This document shows positions 44,155-54,917 of a DNA stretch of 64,000 nucleotides, piece by piece. Source of the DNA: Halochromatium glycolicum (GTDB lineage: Bacteria > Pseudomonadota > Gammaproteobacteria > Chromatiales > Chromatiaceae); the NCBI RefSeq assembly GCF_016584085.1, contig NZ_NRSJ01000007.1:62001-126000 (forward strand), written 5' to 3'. Below the pieces are notes generated by a model that saw nothing but the letters and a program-made list of their open reading frames with translations, made no database searches and had not been told where the DNA came from. The stretch's first letter is position 1; every line of letters begins with the position of its first letter. A program made the translations under genes and the position numbers.

Positions 44155-44937
44155 TTGACCGAGCAAGCCCCAAACGCCCCGTCGGGGTCCGATCTGGCCT
44201 CGATCGCCGGCAAGGTGGCGTTGATCACGGGCGGTGCGCACCGTATCGGCGCCTGCATCGCGCGGCTCTTGCATGCGCAGGGCGTGAACCTGACGGTGCA
44301 CTACCGGTCCTCGGAGGCTGATGCCGTTGCGCTGCAACAGGGCCTGGAGGCACAACGGCCGGACTCGGTGCAGCTGCTCCAGGCAGACCTCGCTGAACTG
44401 GAGCGGCTGCCGGCGATGATCGATGCGGTGCAGGCGCGATTCGGGCGACTGGACCTGCTGGTCAACAACGCCTCCAGCTTCTATCCGACACCGCTGGACC
44501 AGGCCAACGAGGCGCAGTGGGATGAGCTGATCGGCTCCAACCTGAAGGGGCCCTTCTTCCTGACCCGCGCCGCGGCGCCGTTGCTGCGCGCGAGCGGTGG
44601 CGCGGTGGTCAATCTCGTTGATATCCACGCCCAGCGGCCGCTGAAGGATCATCCGATTTATTCGATCGCCAAGGCCGGGAATGCGATGATGGTGCAAACG
44701 CTCGCCCGCGAGCTCGGCCCCGAGGTCCGCGTCAACGGTATCGCACCGGGCGCGATCCTATGGCCGGAGCAGGGGTTGTCCGATGCGCTCAAGGACGAGA
44801 TCCTTGCGCGCACCGCATTAGGGCGTCCCGGCTCGCCGGACGATATCGCGCGCACACTGCTGTTTCTGTTCCGGGACGCGGACTACATCACCGGACAGAT
44901 CATCGCGGTCGATGGCGGCCGCACATTGCAGCAGTGA
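44155..44937 (+). CDS. folM: Pteridine reductase (FolM/PTR1-like SDR), 260 aa, TTG start
   Basis: The NAD(P)-binding motif is VALITGGAHRIGACIARLLHAQG, followed by LLVNNASSFYPTPL, VNLVDIHAQRPLKDHPIYSIAKAGNAMM (catalytic Tyr and Lys in YSIAK), and VNGIAPGAILWPE. The HRIG variant in place of GIG is typical of pteridine reductases, which reduce dihydrofolate or dihydrobiopterin. GGAGGA at 44145-44150 lies four bases before a TTG at 44155, which I take as the start; ATG codons at 44062 and 44125 lack a ribosome site. A DUF2452 gene follows after 41 bp. Confidence 0.88.
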   Translation: MTEQAPNAPSGSDLASIAGKVALITGGAHRIGACIARLLHAQGVNLTVHYRSSEADAVALQQGLEAQRPDSVQLLQADLAELERLPAMIDAVQARFGRLDLLVNNASSFYPTPLDQANEAQWDELIGSNLKGPFFLTRAAAPLLRASGGAVVNLVDIHAQRPLKDHPIYSIAKAGNAMMVQTLARELGPEVRVNGIAPGAILWPEQGLSDALKDEILARTALGRPGSPDDIARTLLFLFRDADYITGQIIAVDGGRTLQQ

Positions 44938-44978
44938 TCGCGCGGCCCTCCCCGCCCACCGATTCACTCAGGAACCGC

Positions 44979-45467
44979 ATGACCGACGAAAAGAAGTCCA
45001 TTCTTCATCAGGGTGCTGATCACAGCTCGCCCTATCCCGTCAGCCGGCTCGCACCGGCCTTTCAGGCGCCGGACCTGGCCGAAGAGGTCGAGCGCGCAGA
45101 GTCGATGCTCAGCGCGCGCACCAGCGCTAAGCTGCGCGTGATTGCCGACCAGATCAAATCGCTCCAAGAGGAGGCGCGCAAGGTGCTCGACGAGGCGCAT
45201 GACGAGCATGCGCTGACTCATGCCGAGTGTGCCTTCAAACGGCTCCCCGGCAAGGTCTATCACCTCTATCAGCGCGCCGATGGTCGACAATACTTCTCGA
45301 TGCTCTCGCCCGATGACTGGCGCGGCGAGCCGCCGCATCCCTATCTGGCCTCCTATCGGCTCGAGAACGACTACTCCTGGACCCCGCTCGAGTCACTCGA
45401 CCAGGCCGATGACACCGGCGACCTGGTGCAGCAGCTGTTGCGGATCGATGGTCTGGGCGGTCGCTGA
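44979..45467 (+). CDS. DUF2452 domain protein (C1orf50-like), 162 aa
   Basis: The protein has the DUF2452 pattern: HSSPYPVSRLAPAFQAPDLAEEVERAE, LRVIADQIKSLQEEARKVLDEA, CAFKRLPGKVYHLYQRADGRQYFSMLSPDDW, and a C-terminal WTPLESL. It is related to human C1orf50 and has no known function. An AGGA at 44970-44973 supports the ATG at 44979. It is probably cotranscribed with the pteridine reductase gene. Confidence 0.83.
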   Translation: MTDEKKSILHQGADHSSPYPVSRLAPAFQAPDLAEEVERAESMLSARTSAKLRVIADQIKSLQEEARKVLDEAHDEHALTHAECAFKRLPGKVYHLYQRADGRQYFSMLSPDDWRGEPPHPYLASYRLENDYSWTPLESLDQADDTGDLVQQLLRIDGLGGR

Positions 45468-45487
45468 GTGCGCGATGAATCAGGCGC

Positions 45488-45598
45488 CTGCGCGAGTCAG
45501 GCGGCCGTTTTGATGGAGCCATTACGGCACCCTGACAGAATGCCTCCTGTAGCCGGATCGATCAGGGGTTGCGCGGATCAAGCGGCCGTTTTGATCGG
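45488..45598 (+). repeat. Dispersed short repeat R3, copies 2 and 3 in tandem
   Basis: GCGCGAGTCAGGCGGCCGTT (within 45488-45516) and GCGCGGATCAAGCGGCCGTT (within 45569-45598) are two copies of the block seen at 19001-19030, 81 bp apart in the same direction. The second ends six bases before repeat R2, so R3 and R2 form a composite here. The gap 45468-46016 holds these repeats and the 12-bp tandem array, and no gene. Confidence 0.8.
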
Positions 45599-45603
45599 GC
45601 CTC

Positions 45604-45766
45604 TAAGGCGATTGCCGGAAAAGCTCGTACCGAATTGCGCAGGATTTTCGTTTGCCTTCGAGGAGCGTCGCCGGGAGCATAGCCGGGCTATGTGACCGGC
45701 GGCGCGACGAAGAAGGCGAGCGAAAAGACCAGCAAGGCGGTATGAGCTTTGACAGAAATCGCCTAA
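45604..45766. repeat. Dispersed long-hairpin repeat R2, copy 2 (MITE-like)
   Basis: This is the reverse complement of 25524-25687 with two internal differences (T for G near 45647, T for C near 45748) and slightly different outermost bases. It begins TAAGGCGATTGCC and ends GAAATCGCCTAA. The centre GCATAGCCGGGCTATG is at 45677-45692. One frame reads LPEKLVPNCAG, then FAFEERRREHSRAM, but the same reading in both copies follows from DNA identity and is not evidence of a gene. Confidence 0.92.
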
Positions 45767-45943
45767 GAATCCGCGCTGGGCTCTGGATACGACGCGTCTA
45801 TCGGCGCTGATTGGTCCGCGGCGTTCGGTCACGCCGATCAGACGAAACAGCGATCATGGCAAGACCCGGTGCTAGAGCATGAGGCTGCTGGTCTGCCTGT
45901 GGACCGGGCCATGTGGTCGGCGCCGGCGCCGAGCGCTTCCATT

Positions 45944-46003
45944 CGGTCGCCCAGTCGGCTGTCCAGTCGGTCGTCCAGCCGGTCGTCCAGCCGGTCGCCT
46001 TTC
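45944..46003. repeat. 12-bp tandem array, five units
   Basis: Units CGGTCGCCCAGT, CGGCTGTCCAGT, CGGTCGTCCAGC, CGGTCGTCCAGC and CGGTCGCCTTTC follow one another directly, ending 14 bp before the stop codon of the isochorismatase-like gene on the other strand. Units differ at one to four positions. Confidence 0.85.
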
Positions 46004-46016
46004 TGGGAGGCGCCCT

Positions 46017-46694
46017 TCAGTCGTCGAGCCCCATGAGTGCGAGCAGTTCCTCACTGGTCATCACATGGCAATAGATCATGTTGATGATTGCCAGCTCCTG
46101 TTGGTGCAGCGCGTCGGTCCCGGCGGCGCAGCAGTCCTCGAGCAGGATCACCTGGAAGCTCTCATCGGCGAGGCTGCGCACCGTCGATGAGACGCACTGA
46201 TCGGTGTAGATGCCGGTCACGATCAGCGTGCGGATGCCCATGTTGCTCAGCAGCAGCCGCAGGTTGGTGCCGGTCAGGGCGCTGTCGGTGGTCTTGGTGA
46301 CCACGATCTCGCCAGGCTCCGGCGCGAGTTCCGGGATGATCTGCGATTCTTCGCTGTCCTTCGGCATCAGCAGGTTGTTCCAACCCGGCATCTTCTGACT
46401 CAGCGAGCGGTCGCGCCCGTCCTCGAGCTGACAGGCGATGCGGGCGTGGATCACGTCCACTCCCTCGGCGCGAAAGCGCTGCTGCAGCGCCTGCAGCCGC
46501 GGGATCACGGTGCCGCGCATCCGCGCATGGAACGGCGCCCAGCGCTCGCGCTCGGCGGGGTCCTCATGCAGCACCATGCCGTAGTTCTGCACGTCGATGC
46601 AGAGCAGGGCGGTCTCGTCGCGTTTGAGCACCGGGTCGGCCGGCTCCGGGGCACCTTGGTAGTAGAACGAGCGATGCGCGGTCTTCCAGCTCAT
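46017..46694 (-). CDS. Isochorismatase-family cysteine hydrolase, 225 aa
   Basis: The catalytic triad is visible: Asp34 in LLCIDVQNYG, Lys134 in EIVVTKTTDSALTGTNL, and the nucleophile Cys167 in VTGIYTDQCVSSTVRSLADESFQVILLEDCCAA. Family members hydrolyse isochorismate, nicotinamide, N-carbamoyl compounds or biuret, and the sequence does not single one out. Length is typical. It is divergent from the SLAC1/TDT channel gene. Confidence 0.9.
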   Translation of the reverse strand: MSWKTAHRSFYYQGAPEPADPVLKRDETALLCIDVQNYGMVLHEDPAERERWAPFHARMRGTVIPRLQALQQRFRAEGVDVIHARIACQLEDGRDRSLSQKMPGWNNLLMPKDSEESQIIPELAPEPGEIVVTKTTDSALTGTNLRLLLSNMGIRTLIVTGIYTDQCVSSTVRSLADESFQVILLEDCCAAGTDALHQQELAIINMIYCHVMTSEELLALMGLDD

Positions 46695-46888
46695 CGAGAT
46701 CGGCTCCGGTCAAGGGTGGGTCGGATCGCCACGCCGAGGTGGCAACGGCTGAGGTCGGAGCTTCACTTTGCCAGACCGGCCCCGCGGCGTCATCCAACGC
46801 TGTTGCGGATCTTCAATGCCTTATCGGGCTCAATCCATAGAATTTTCCTCAGTATTGGTTCTGATCCCTCGATGAGGGGAGCTCTTTC

Positions 46889-47860
46889 ATGTCTCAGCCT
46901 GATGCCGACCCGCGTCGGCTTCCAAACCTGCCGGTCGCGTTCTTCGCCGTGGTGATGGGGCTCTCGGGCCTGACCATCGCCTGGGAGAAGGCGCAGCATG
47001 CGTTTGGGCTTGATCTGGGCATCAACCCCTGGATGGCCGGCGTCACCGCAGCCGTACTCGCCCTGTTGGTCGGGCTCTATACGGCCAAGCTGGTGCGCTA
47101 CCCAAAGGCCGTGCTCGCCGAGCTGCGTCACCCGGTCAAGCTCAATTTCTTTGCGGCGATCTCGATCAGCCTGCTGTTGCTGTCCATCGCATTCCTGCCG
47201 GTCAACCCGGATCTGAGCCGGCCTCTCTGGATGACGGGTGCGGCACTGCACCTGATCTTCACGCTCTACGTGGTCAGTGTCTGGATCCACCATGAGCACT
47301 TCGAGGTGCACCATATGAATCCGGCCTGGTTCATCCCGGCCGTCGGTAACGTGCTGGTGCCGGTGGCGGGCGTCGCGCTCGGGTTCGAGGATATCTCCTG
47401 GTTCTTCTTCAGCATCGGGATGCTGTTCTGGGGGATCCTGCTCGCGATCATCTTCTATCGGGTGCTGTTCCATGACCCGATTCCGGAGCGCTTCATGCCG
47501 ACGCTGTTCATCCTGATCGCGCCGCCGGCGGTCGGGTTCATCGCCTATGTGCGGCTCGTTGGCGAGCTCGACCCGCTCGCGATGATCCTCTACTTCAGCG
47601 CCCTGTTCCTGACCCTGCTGCTGTTCACTCAAGCCCGCTTCTTCGCCCGCCTGCGGTTCTACCTCTCCTGGTGGGCCTACTCGTTCCCGCTGGCGGCGAT
47701 CAGCATCGCCAGCATGCTGATGTTCGAACAAAGCCAAACCGAGACCTATCGCTGGATCGGTGCCGGCCTGCTCGCGATCCTGAGCCTGGTCGTCGCGTTC
47801 CTGCTGGTTCGGACTGCGATCGCGATCTCGCGCCACGGCATCTGTGTCCCCGGACACTGA
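46889..47860 (+). CDS. SLAC1/TDT family anion channel or transporter, 323 aa
   Basis: The protein has about ten hydrophobic segments. It matches the TehA/SLAC1 (tellurite-resistance/dicarboxylate transporter) fold, with N-terminal LPVAFFAVVMGLSGLTIAWEKA, NFFAAISISLLLLSIAF, NPAWFIPAVGNVLVPVAG, and SIGMLFWGILLAIIFYRVLFHDPIPERFMPTLFILIAPPAVGF. SLAC1-type channels pass anions such as chloride, nitrate or sulfite; the real substrate is unknown. A small unknown gene follows in the same direction after 117 bp. Confidence 0.9.
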   Translation: MSQPDADPRRLPNLPVAFFAVVMGLSGLTIAWEKAQHAFGLDLGINPWMAGVTAAVLALLVGLYTAKLVRYPKAVLAELRHPVKLNFFAAISISLLLLSIAFLPVNPDLSRPLWMTGAALHLIFTLYVVSVWIHHEHFEVHHMNPAWFIPAVGNVLVPVAGVALGFEDISWFFFSIGMLFWGILLAIIFYRVLFHDPIPERFMPTLFILIAPPAVGFIAYVRLVGELDPLAMILYFSALFLTLLLFTQARFFARLRFYLSWWAYSFPLAAISIASMLMFEQSQTETYRWIGAGLLAILSLVVAFLLVRTAIAISRHGICVPGH

Positions 47861-47883
47861 CAACCAGGGTATCCCGCACCCGT

Positions 47884-47920
47884 TCTCGCTTCCGATTCTC
47901 GCTTCCGATTCTCGCTTCCG
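47884..47920. repeat. 13-bp tandem repeat, about three units
   Basis: TCTCGCTTCCGAT occurs three times head to tail in the short gap between the SLAC1 gene and the next small gene. It does not overlap the ribosome site CAGGAG at 47966-47971. Confidence 0.85.
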
Positions 47921-47977
47921 ACGGGTGCCGGTCTGCCGACGTCTTCACCCCGCATCGCTATCCAGCAGGAGAAATCG

Positions 47978-48388
47978 ATGAAACAGACCCTACTGCAAGA
48001 GAAATACCCGATCTACACCCTGGAGGTCTTGAAGGACGAGACCCGTTTCCCCAGTGCCGATGCGATCATCGCCTATCTCAAGGAGTGCATCGAGGCGCAT
48101 GAGATCGCGCGCTACATCGGCGAGTTCGATCATATCGAGCATACCCAGGCGTTGGCCGCGGGCGAGATCGCGAGCGGTATCCAGGCTGCCAAGCACGTGC
48201 TCTTCTGCTTTGGGACCAAGCTCCCCGATGCACAGGTGATGGCAGTCAGGCCGCGCTCGATCGGCGTCGTCGATCAGGGCGACCGCTTCATCGTGACCTT
48301 CCTCGAGGCGCCGATGCCGCCCGCCAACGAGGCGATGGAGCGCTGGGTCAAGGCGATCGTCGAGCAGCCAGAGCCGGCAGCGGCCTGA
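47978..48388 (+). CDS. Conserved-looking small cytoplasmic protein of unknown function, 136 aa
   Basis: I do not firmly recognise a family; it may belong to the group annotated DUF6858. The protein is soluble with no signal peptide: KYPIYTLEVLKDETRFPSADAIIAYLKECIEAH, then FDHIEHTQALAAGEIASGIQAAKHVLFCFGTKLP, and FIVTFLEAPMPPANEAMERWVKAI. The segment HVLFCFGTKL and the following beta strands suggest a ligand-binding alpha/beta fold. CAGGAG seven bases before the ATG supports the start. It sits directly downstream of the SLAC1/TDT gene and may act with it. Confidence 0.75.
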   Translation: MKQTLLQEKYPIYTLEVLKDETRFPSADAIIAYLKECIEAHEIARYIGEFDHIEHTQALAAGEIASGIQAAKHVLFCFGTKLPDAQVMAVRPRSIGVVDQGDRFIVTFLEAPMPPANEAMERWVKAIVEQPEPAAA

Positions 48389-48401
48389 CGGCGCAGGAAC
48401 G

Positions 48402-48480
48402 CTGGGCCCGCCAAGGCGGCGGGCCGCCAGCGTCTGGCCGGTGGGCGTGCCATGGGGGCGTCGCGCGACGCGCCCATGGG
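48402..48480. other. Two strong hairpins after the unknown small gene
   Basis: GCCCGCC and GGCGGGC (about 48408-48425) flanked by CGCTGG and CCAGCG form a long GC stem. A second near-palindrome CATGGGGGCGTCG / CGACGCGCCCATG spans 48451-48478. Neither is followed by a T-run, so these may mark a factor-dependent transcript end or protect the 3' end. Confidence 0.55.
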
Positions 48481-48638
48481 TGAGTGCCAAGCGGCTACAA
48501 CCCCCCAGTCAATCCAAGCCGTTGTTTGATCGACGCAACCCTCGACTGCCGTCTCGACGGTCAAGGGCAGCGGCAGCGGCTTAGACGTCCTATCAAAATG
48601 CCCGGCTAGTCTACACAAACTGCTGATTGGTTAGGCCG

Positions 48639-48664
48639 TAGAGGGCATTCTGCTAGGGTTTCTA
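48639..48664 (-). repeat. 26-bp dispersed repeat R4, copy 2
   Basis: On the minus strand this begins TAGAAACCCTAGCAGAATGC and matches 31233-31258 at 24 of 26 positions. It lies 13 bp from the stop codon of sprT, in the gap after the unknown gene. Confidence 0.7.
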
Positions 48665-48676
48665 GAGCCAGTGATC

Positions 48677-49282
48677 CTAGCGATCTCGGCGGCCGCGGCG
48701 CAGCGGCTCACCGCAGCGCCGGCAATAGTAGCGCTGGCCCTTGACGATCCGATTGTGCCGGATACTGGTTAGGCAATGCTCGGCACAACTGCAGTGGTAG
48801 TCGAAGCGCTGCAGGCGGCGCTGACCGAGGTCGGTCACGTCATAGTTGTGACAGCGGCTTGGCTCCGCTCCGAGCGTCCGCATGATCCTCTGCCACTCAG
48901 GGCCGTGGGGGCGGATCATCGGTCCGAAGCGCTCATGCGCGACGACGTGCGCAACCTCATGCGGGACAGTTCGCTCGAGAAAGTCTGCCCCGCCCCGACG
49001 GAGGAGCTCGGGGTTGTAGCGGATCAGATAGTCGCCGCGCGAGCGGATACGGACCTGCCCGGCCGTCCGGCCGCGCAGATCGAAGCGGAGTTCGATCCGA
49101 AGACCTGTTCCTGCGCTTCCGCGCTGATCGAGTGTTTGCCTAAGCAAGGCATGAGTCCGTGCCCGTGCCGCCGCGATCAGCTGTTCGAGGCCCGCCGGCT
49201 GCGGTCTTGGGGGCTGCGCTGGGCATTGCGTCGATGCCGGGGTTGACTTTAGGTCTGCGCTTGGGTTTTGCGTTTCGCTCAC
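48677..49282 (-). CDS. sprT: SprT family zinc metalloprotease, 201 aa, GTG start
   Basis: The HExxH site is PHEVAHVVAHERFG (His108, Glu109, His112) with a further likely ligand in RPHGPEW. The C-terminal part is a zinc ribbon: YHCSCAEHCLTSIRHNRIVKGQRYYCRRCGEPL. SprT is related to eukaryotic Spartan, which degrades DNA-protein crosslinks, though the bacterial role is unproven. A frame open to 49675 has no family likeness and runs across two terminator-like hairpins of the other strand, so the GTG at 49282 is preferred. The start overlaps the divergent promoter candidate at 49268-49296. Confidence 0.9.
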   Translation of the reverse strand: MSETQNPSADLKSTPASTQCPAQPPRPQPAGLEQLIAAARARTHALLRQTLDQRGSAGTGLRIELRFDLRGRTAGQVRIRSRGDYLIRYNPELLRRGGADFLERTVPHEVAHVVAHERFGPMIRPHGPEWQRIMRTLGAEPSRCHNYDVTDLGQRRLQRFDYHCSCAEHCLTSIRHNRIVKGQRYYCRRCGEPLRRGRRDR

Positions 49283-49296
49283 GACGGCGTTATCAT
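49268..49296 (+). promoter_or_regulatory. Sigma-70-type promoter candidate upstream of a small transcript and rimP
   Basis: TTGCGT (49268-49273) and TATCAT (49291-49296) are separated by exactly 17 bp. This is the best promoter match facing rimP in the 337-bp gap and predicts a transcript start near 49303. It overlaps the sprT start on the other strand. Confidence 0.5.
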
Positions 49297-49302
49297 CCGG
49301 AG

Positions 49303-49382
49303 GCTGAGAGATAGAGAGGTGGAATTGGGCGATGTCCCGCCCAGTGCCCCTGGCGCGATGGCCCCGGTCTCGGGGCTTTTTT
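49303..49382 (+). ncRNA. Candidate small RNA or leader RNA of about 80 nt
   Basis: Between the promoter candidate and the first terminator lies a stretch with no reading frame of note. It has an internal hairpin around GGGCGATGTCCCGCCC (49327-49342) and ends in the hairpin-T6 terminator at 49361-49382. Promoter, compact structured body and intrinsic terminator in 80 nt is the anatomy of a small RNA or an attenuated leader of rimP. I do not recognise a known RNA family. Confidence 0.4.
49361..49382 (+). terminator. Rho-independent terminator 1 upstream of rimP
   Basis: GCCCCG (49361-49366) pairs with CGGGGC (49371-49376) around GTCT and is followed by six T. It faces the rimP direction. Confidence 0.8.
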
Positions 49383-49452
49383 ATCCGCGATCCGCTGCAG
49401 ACCCCATGCGAGGCTGCTTTCGGCAGAGTCTCGTTTGGTGCTGCTCCGAACA

Positions 49453-49478
49453 AGGGGGGCCCTCGGCCCTCTTTTTTG
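49453..49478 (+). terminator. Rho-independent terminator 2 upstream of rimP
   Basis: AGGGGGGCC (49453-49461) pairs, with two G-T pairs, to GGCCCTCTT around CTC, and the stem runs into six T. It stands 70 bp after terminator 1, still about 140 bp before the rimP start. Confidence 0.65.
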
Positions 49479-49619
49479 TTTGTGGCTCCTGCGTTTGCGG
49501 GGTGGGCTTCGGCTCCGGCCTCGCTGCGGGCGATCGTCGCCAGGTCTACGACCTGTTTGGCGGAGGCAGGCAGGGGGCAGGCATTCCGATGGGATGATAA
49601 CAGTGGTGCTGGCTCGGTG

Positions 49620-50105
49620 ATGAGACAGGCGAACGATCGACTGACAGCCTTGGTGAGAACGGCGGTCGAGCCCATGGGATACGAGGTGCTCGGTGTCGAG
49701 CACGTCTCCGCCGGCAGTGCGCAGGCGGCGCTCCGTGTCTACATCGATCACGGCGATGGCATCACGATCGAGGACTGCGAGACGGTCAGCCGGCAGCTGA
49801 GCGGCGTCCTCGACGTGGAGGACCCGATCAGCGGTCAGTACGACCTCGAGGTGTCGTCACCGGGCCTGGATCGGCCGCTGTTTACGCTCGAGCAGATCCT
49901 GCGTCATCGTGGCAGTCGTGCACGGGTCCGGCTTGACCGCAAGCTGGAGGGGCGGCGCAACTTCGAGGGCGAGATCCTCGGCGCGAGCGCCGACGGGGCT
50001 TGGCTGGAGCTATCACTCGACGGGGCATCGGTGCAGCTGCCGGTGGATCAGATCGAGCGCGCTCACCTCGTGCCAGCGCTCAACTTTTCACAATCCGCTC
50101 GCTGA
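49620..50105 (+). CDS. rimP: Ribosome maturation factor RimP, 161 aa
   Basis: RimP helps maturation of the 30S subunit. The product [29 protein letters not shown] continues with [50 protein letters not shown], the family signature. It ends in an SH3-like domain (residues about 95-155). The frame stays open upstream to 49332, but that part spans a terminator and has no likeness, so the ATG at 49620 is used. It is the first gene of the rimP-nusA-infB-rbfA-truB-rpsO-pnp operon. Confidence 0.95.
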   Translation: MRQANDRLTALVRTAVEPMGYEVLGVEHVSAGSAQAALRVYIDHGDGITIEDCETVSRQLSGVLDVEDPISGQYDLEVSSPGLDRPLFTLEQILRHRGSRARVRLDRKLEGRRNFEGEILGASADGAWLELSLDGASVQLPVDQIERAHLVPALNFSQSAR

Positions 50106-50170
50106 CGCACCGGATGGCGGACGGGCCGGGTACGACCGACATCAGGGCCGACATCAGGGGAAGAGAGCCG

Positions 50171-51673
50171 ATGAATAAAGAGATATTGATGGTCGTCGAT
50201 GCCGTCTCGAACGAGAAGGATGTCCCCAAGGGCATCATCTTCGAGGCGATCGAGGCCGCGCTCGCCTCGGCGACGCGCAAGAAGCACGGTGGTGATATCG
50301 AGGTGCGCGTCGCGATCGATCGCACCACCGGCGACTACGAGACCTTCCGTCGCTGGGAGGTGGTCGAGGACCCGGAAGACGGGCCGCTCGAGGCGTCGGA
50401 GCGCCAGATCACCTACTCGGCAGCGCAGGCGCTCGATCCTGAGCTGCAGCTCGGTGATCATCTCGAGGAGCAGATCGAGTCGGTCCTGTTCGGCCGCATC
50501 GCGGCCCAGACCGCCAAGCAAGTCATCGTGCAGAAGGTGCGCGAGGCCGAGCGCGCGAAGATCGTCGAGCTGTTCAAGAGCCGCGAGGGCGAGCTGGTGA
50601 CCGGCATCGTCAAGAAGGCGGATCGCGGGACCATTGTGCTCGACCTGGGCAATAACGCAGAGGCCCTGGTGCCGCGCGACCAGGTGATCCCGAAGGAGAC
50701 CGCGCGTCCGGGCGATCGCCTGCGCGGGCTGCTCTACGAGGTCGCCTCCGAGCCCAAGGGTCCGCAGCTCTTCGTCAGCCGGACCTCGCCGCAACTGTTG
50801 ATCGAGCTGTTCAAGCTCGAGGTGCCGGAGGTCGGCGAGGGCACGATCGAGATCCTGGGCGCCGCTCGCGATCCGGGCACCCGCGCGAAGATCGCGGTGC
50901 GGACCAATGATCCGCGCATTGATCCGGTTGGGGCCTGTGTCGGGATGCGCGGCTCAAGGGTGCAGGCGGTCTCGAACGAGCTCTTCGGTGAGCGGGTCGA
51001 CATCATCCCTTGGGATGAGAACCCGGCCCAGTTCGTGATCAACGCGATGCTGCCGGCCGACGTGGTCTCCATCGTCATCGACGAGGATGCCCGCAGCATG
51101 GACGTCGCGGTCAAGGAGGAGAACCTGTCGCAAGCAATCGGCAAGGGTGGCCAGAACGTCCGGCTGGCCAGCCAGCTCACGGGCTGGGACCTGAACGTGA
51201 TGAGTGAGGAGGCGGCTGCGGCCAAGAGCGAAGAGGAAGGTCGGCGCCTGATCGAACGGTTCATGACCGATCTCCGGGTGGACGAGAACGTCGCTGCGGT
51301 GCTCGCCGAAGAGGGCTTCACGACGGTCGAGGAGGTTGCCTATGTGGCCGAATCGGAGCTGCTCGCGATCGCGGATTTCGACGACGAGCTGGTCGGCCTG
51401 CTGAGGCAACGCGCGCTGGATGCGCTGGCTGCGCAAAGCGCCGAGAGCCCGGAGGACCCGAACGCGGTGCCCGGCGAGGATCTGCTCGCAATGCCGATGA
51501 TGGACGAGGCCCTCGCTCATCGGCTGGCTCGGCGCGGCATCAAGACGATGGCCGACCTAGCCGACCAATCCGTGGACGAGCTCCTGGATATCGAGGGCAT
51601 GGAGCCGCAACAGGCGGCGAGCCTGATCATGGCCGCCCGCGAGCCCCTATTTGCTGGCTCGGAGAACGACTAG
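50171..51673 (+). CDS. nusA: Transcription termination/antitermination protein NusA, 500 aa
   Basis: NusA binds RNA polymerase, promotes pausing, and is needed in lambda-type and rRNA antitermination. The N-terminal domain starts [21 protein letters not shown]. The S1 domain ([29 protein letters not shown]) is at about residues 135-200, followed by KH1 and KH2 ([19 protein letters not shown] and [18 protein letters not shown]). Two C-terminal acidic helix-hairpin-helix repeats end the protein, as in E. coli NusA. It lies 65 bp after rimP and 15 bp before infB. Confidence 0.97.
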   Translation: MNKEILMVVDAVSNEKDVPKGIIFEAIEAALASATRKKHGGDIEVRVAIDRTTGDYETFRRWEVVEDPEDGPLEASERQITYSAAQALDPELQLGDHLEEQIESVLFGRIAAQTAKQVIVQKVREAERAKIVELFKSREGELVTGIVKKADRGTIVLDLGNNAEALVPRDQVIPKETARPGDRLRGLLYEVASEPKGPQLFVSRTSPQLLIELFKLEVPEVGEGTIEILGAARDPGTRAKIAVRTNDPRIDPVGACVGMRGSRVQAVSNELFGERVDIIPWDENPAQFVINAMLPADVVSIVIDEDARSMDVAVKEENLSQAIGKGGQNVRLASQLTGWDLNVMSEEAAAAKSEEEGRRLIERFMTDLRVDENVAAVLAEEGFTTVEEVAYVAESELLAIADFDDELVGLLRQRALDALAAQSAESPEDPNAVPGEDLLAMPMMDEALAHRLARRGIKTMADLADQSVDELLDIEGMEPQQAASLIMAAREPLFAGSEND

Positions 51674-51688
51674 TCATCGGAGGTGCGA

Positions 51689-54441
<2,753 letters not shown>

Positions 54442-54445
<4 letters not shown>

Positions 54446-54894
54446 GCCGTGCCTCACAACGCGGCTTTGATCGCGGCGAGCGGATCGGGGCGGCCCTGCT
54501 GCGAGAGCTGACCCAGCTGTTGCGGCGGGCCAAGGACCCGCGGCTGGGCGATATCACGCTGCACGAGGTCCGGGTCAGTCGGGATCTTGCCCACGCCAAG
54601 GTCTACTTCACCTGCTTCCCGGCGGACGAGGACGCTGGCGAGCAGGGGCGCCTGCTCAACGGCGGTTTGTCCGGTTTTCTGCGTCATGAGCTTGCGCGCA
54701 CCGCCCGGCTGCGGACGGTGCCTCAGCTGCATTTTGTCCATGACGAATCGGTCCGCCGCGGCGAGCGTCTGTCCGCATTGATCGAGTCCGCGGTCGGCCA
54801 GGCGGGCGATTCGCACGACACCGAAACAGACACCAATGGCGGCGACGGCCACCGAGCAGACGAGGCAGCCGATGCCTCCAACGCCGGCCGCTGA
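54442..54894 (+). CDS. rbfA: Ribosome-binding factor A, 150 aa
   Basis: RbfA assists processing of the 5' end of 16S rRNA and cold adaptation. The KH-like fold shows [54 protein letters not shown] and [32 protein letters not shown]. The last 20 or so residues are polar and variable, as usual. The ATG overlaps the infB stop (ATGA), so translation is coupled. Confidence 0.96.
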
Positions 54895-54917
54895 TCCCGC
54901 TCTCACTTTGGAACACC

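Noticed and set aside
49283..49675. Longer SprT starting at 49675
   Set aside because: The extension is antisense to the terminators and the rimP start and is not part of the family; the GTG at 49282 fits better.
49332..50105. Longer RimP starting at 49332
   Set aside because: The extra 96 codons run through two intrinsic terminators and do not resemble RimP.
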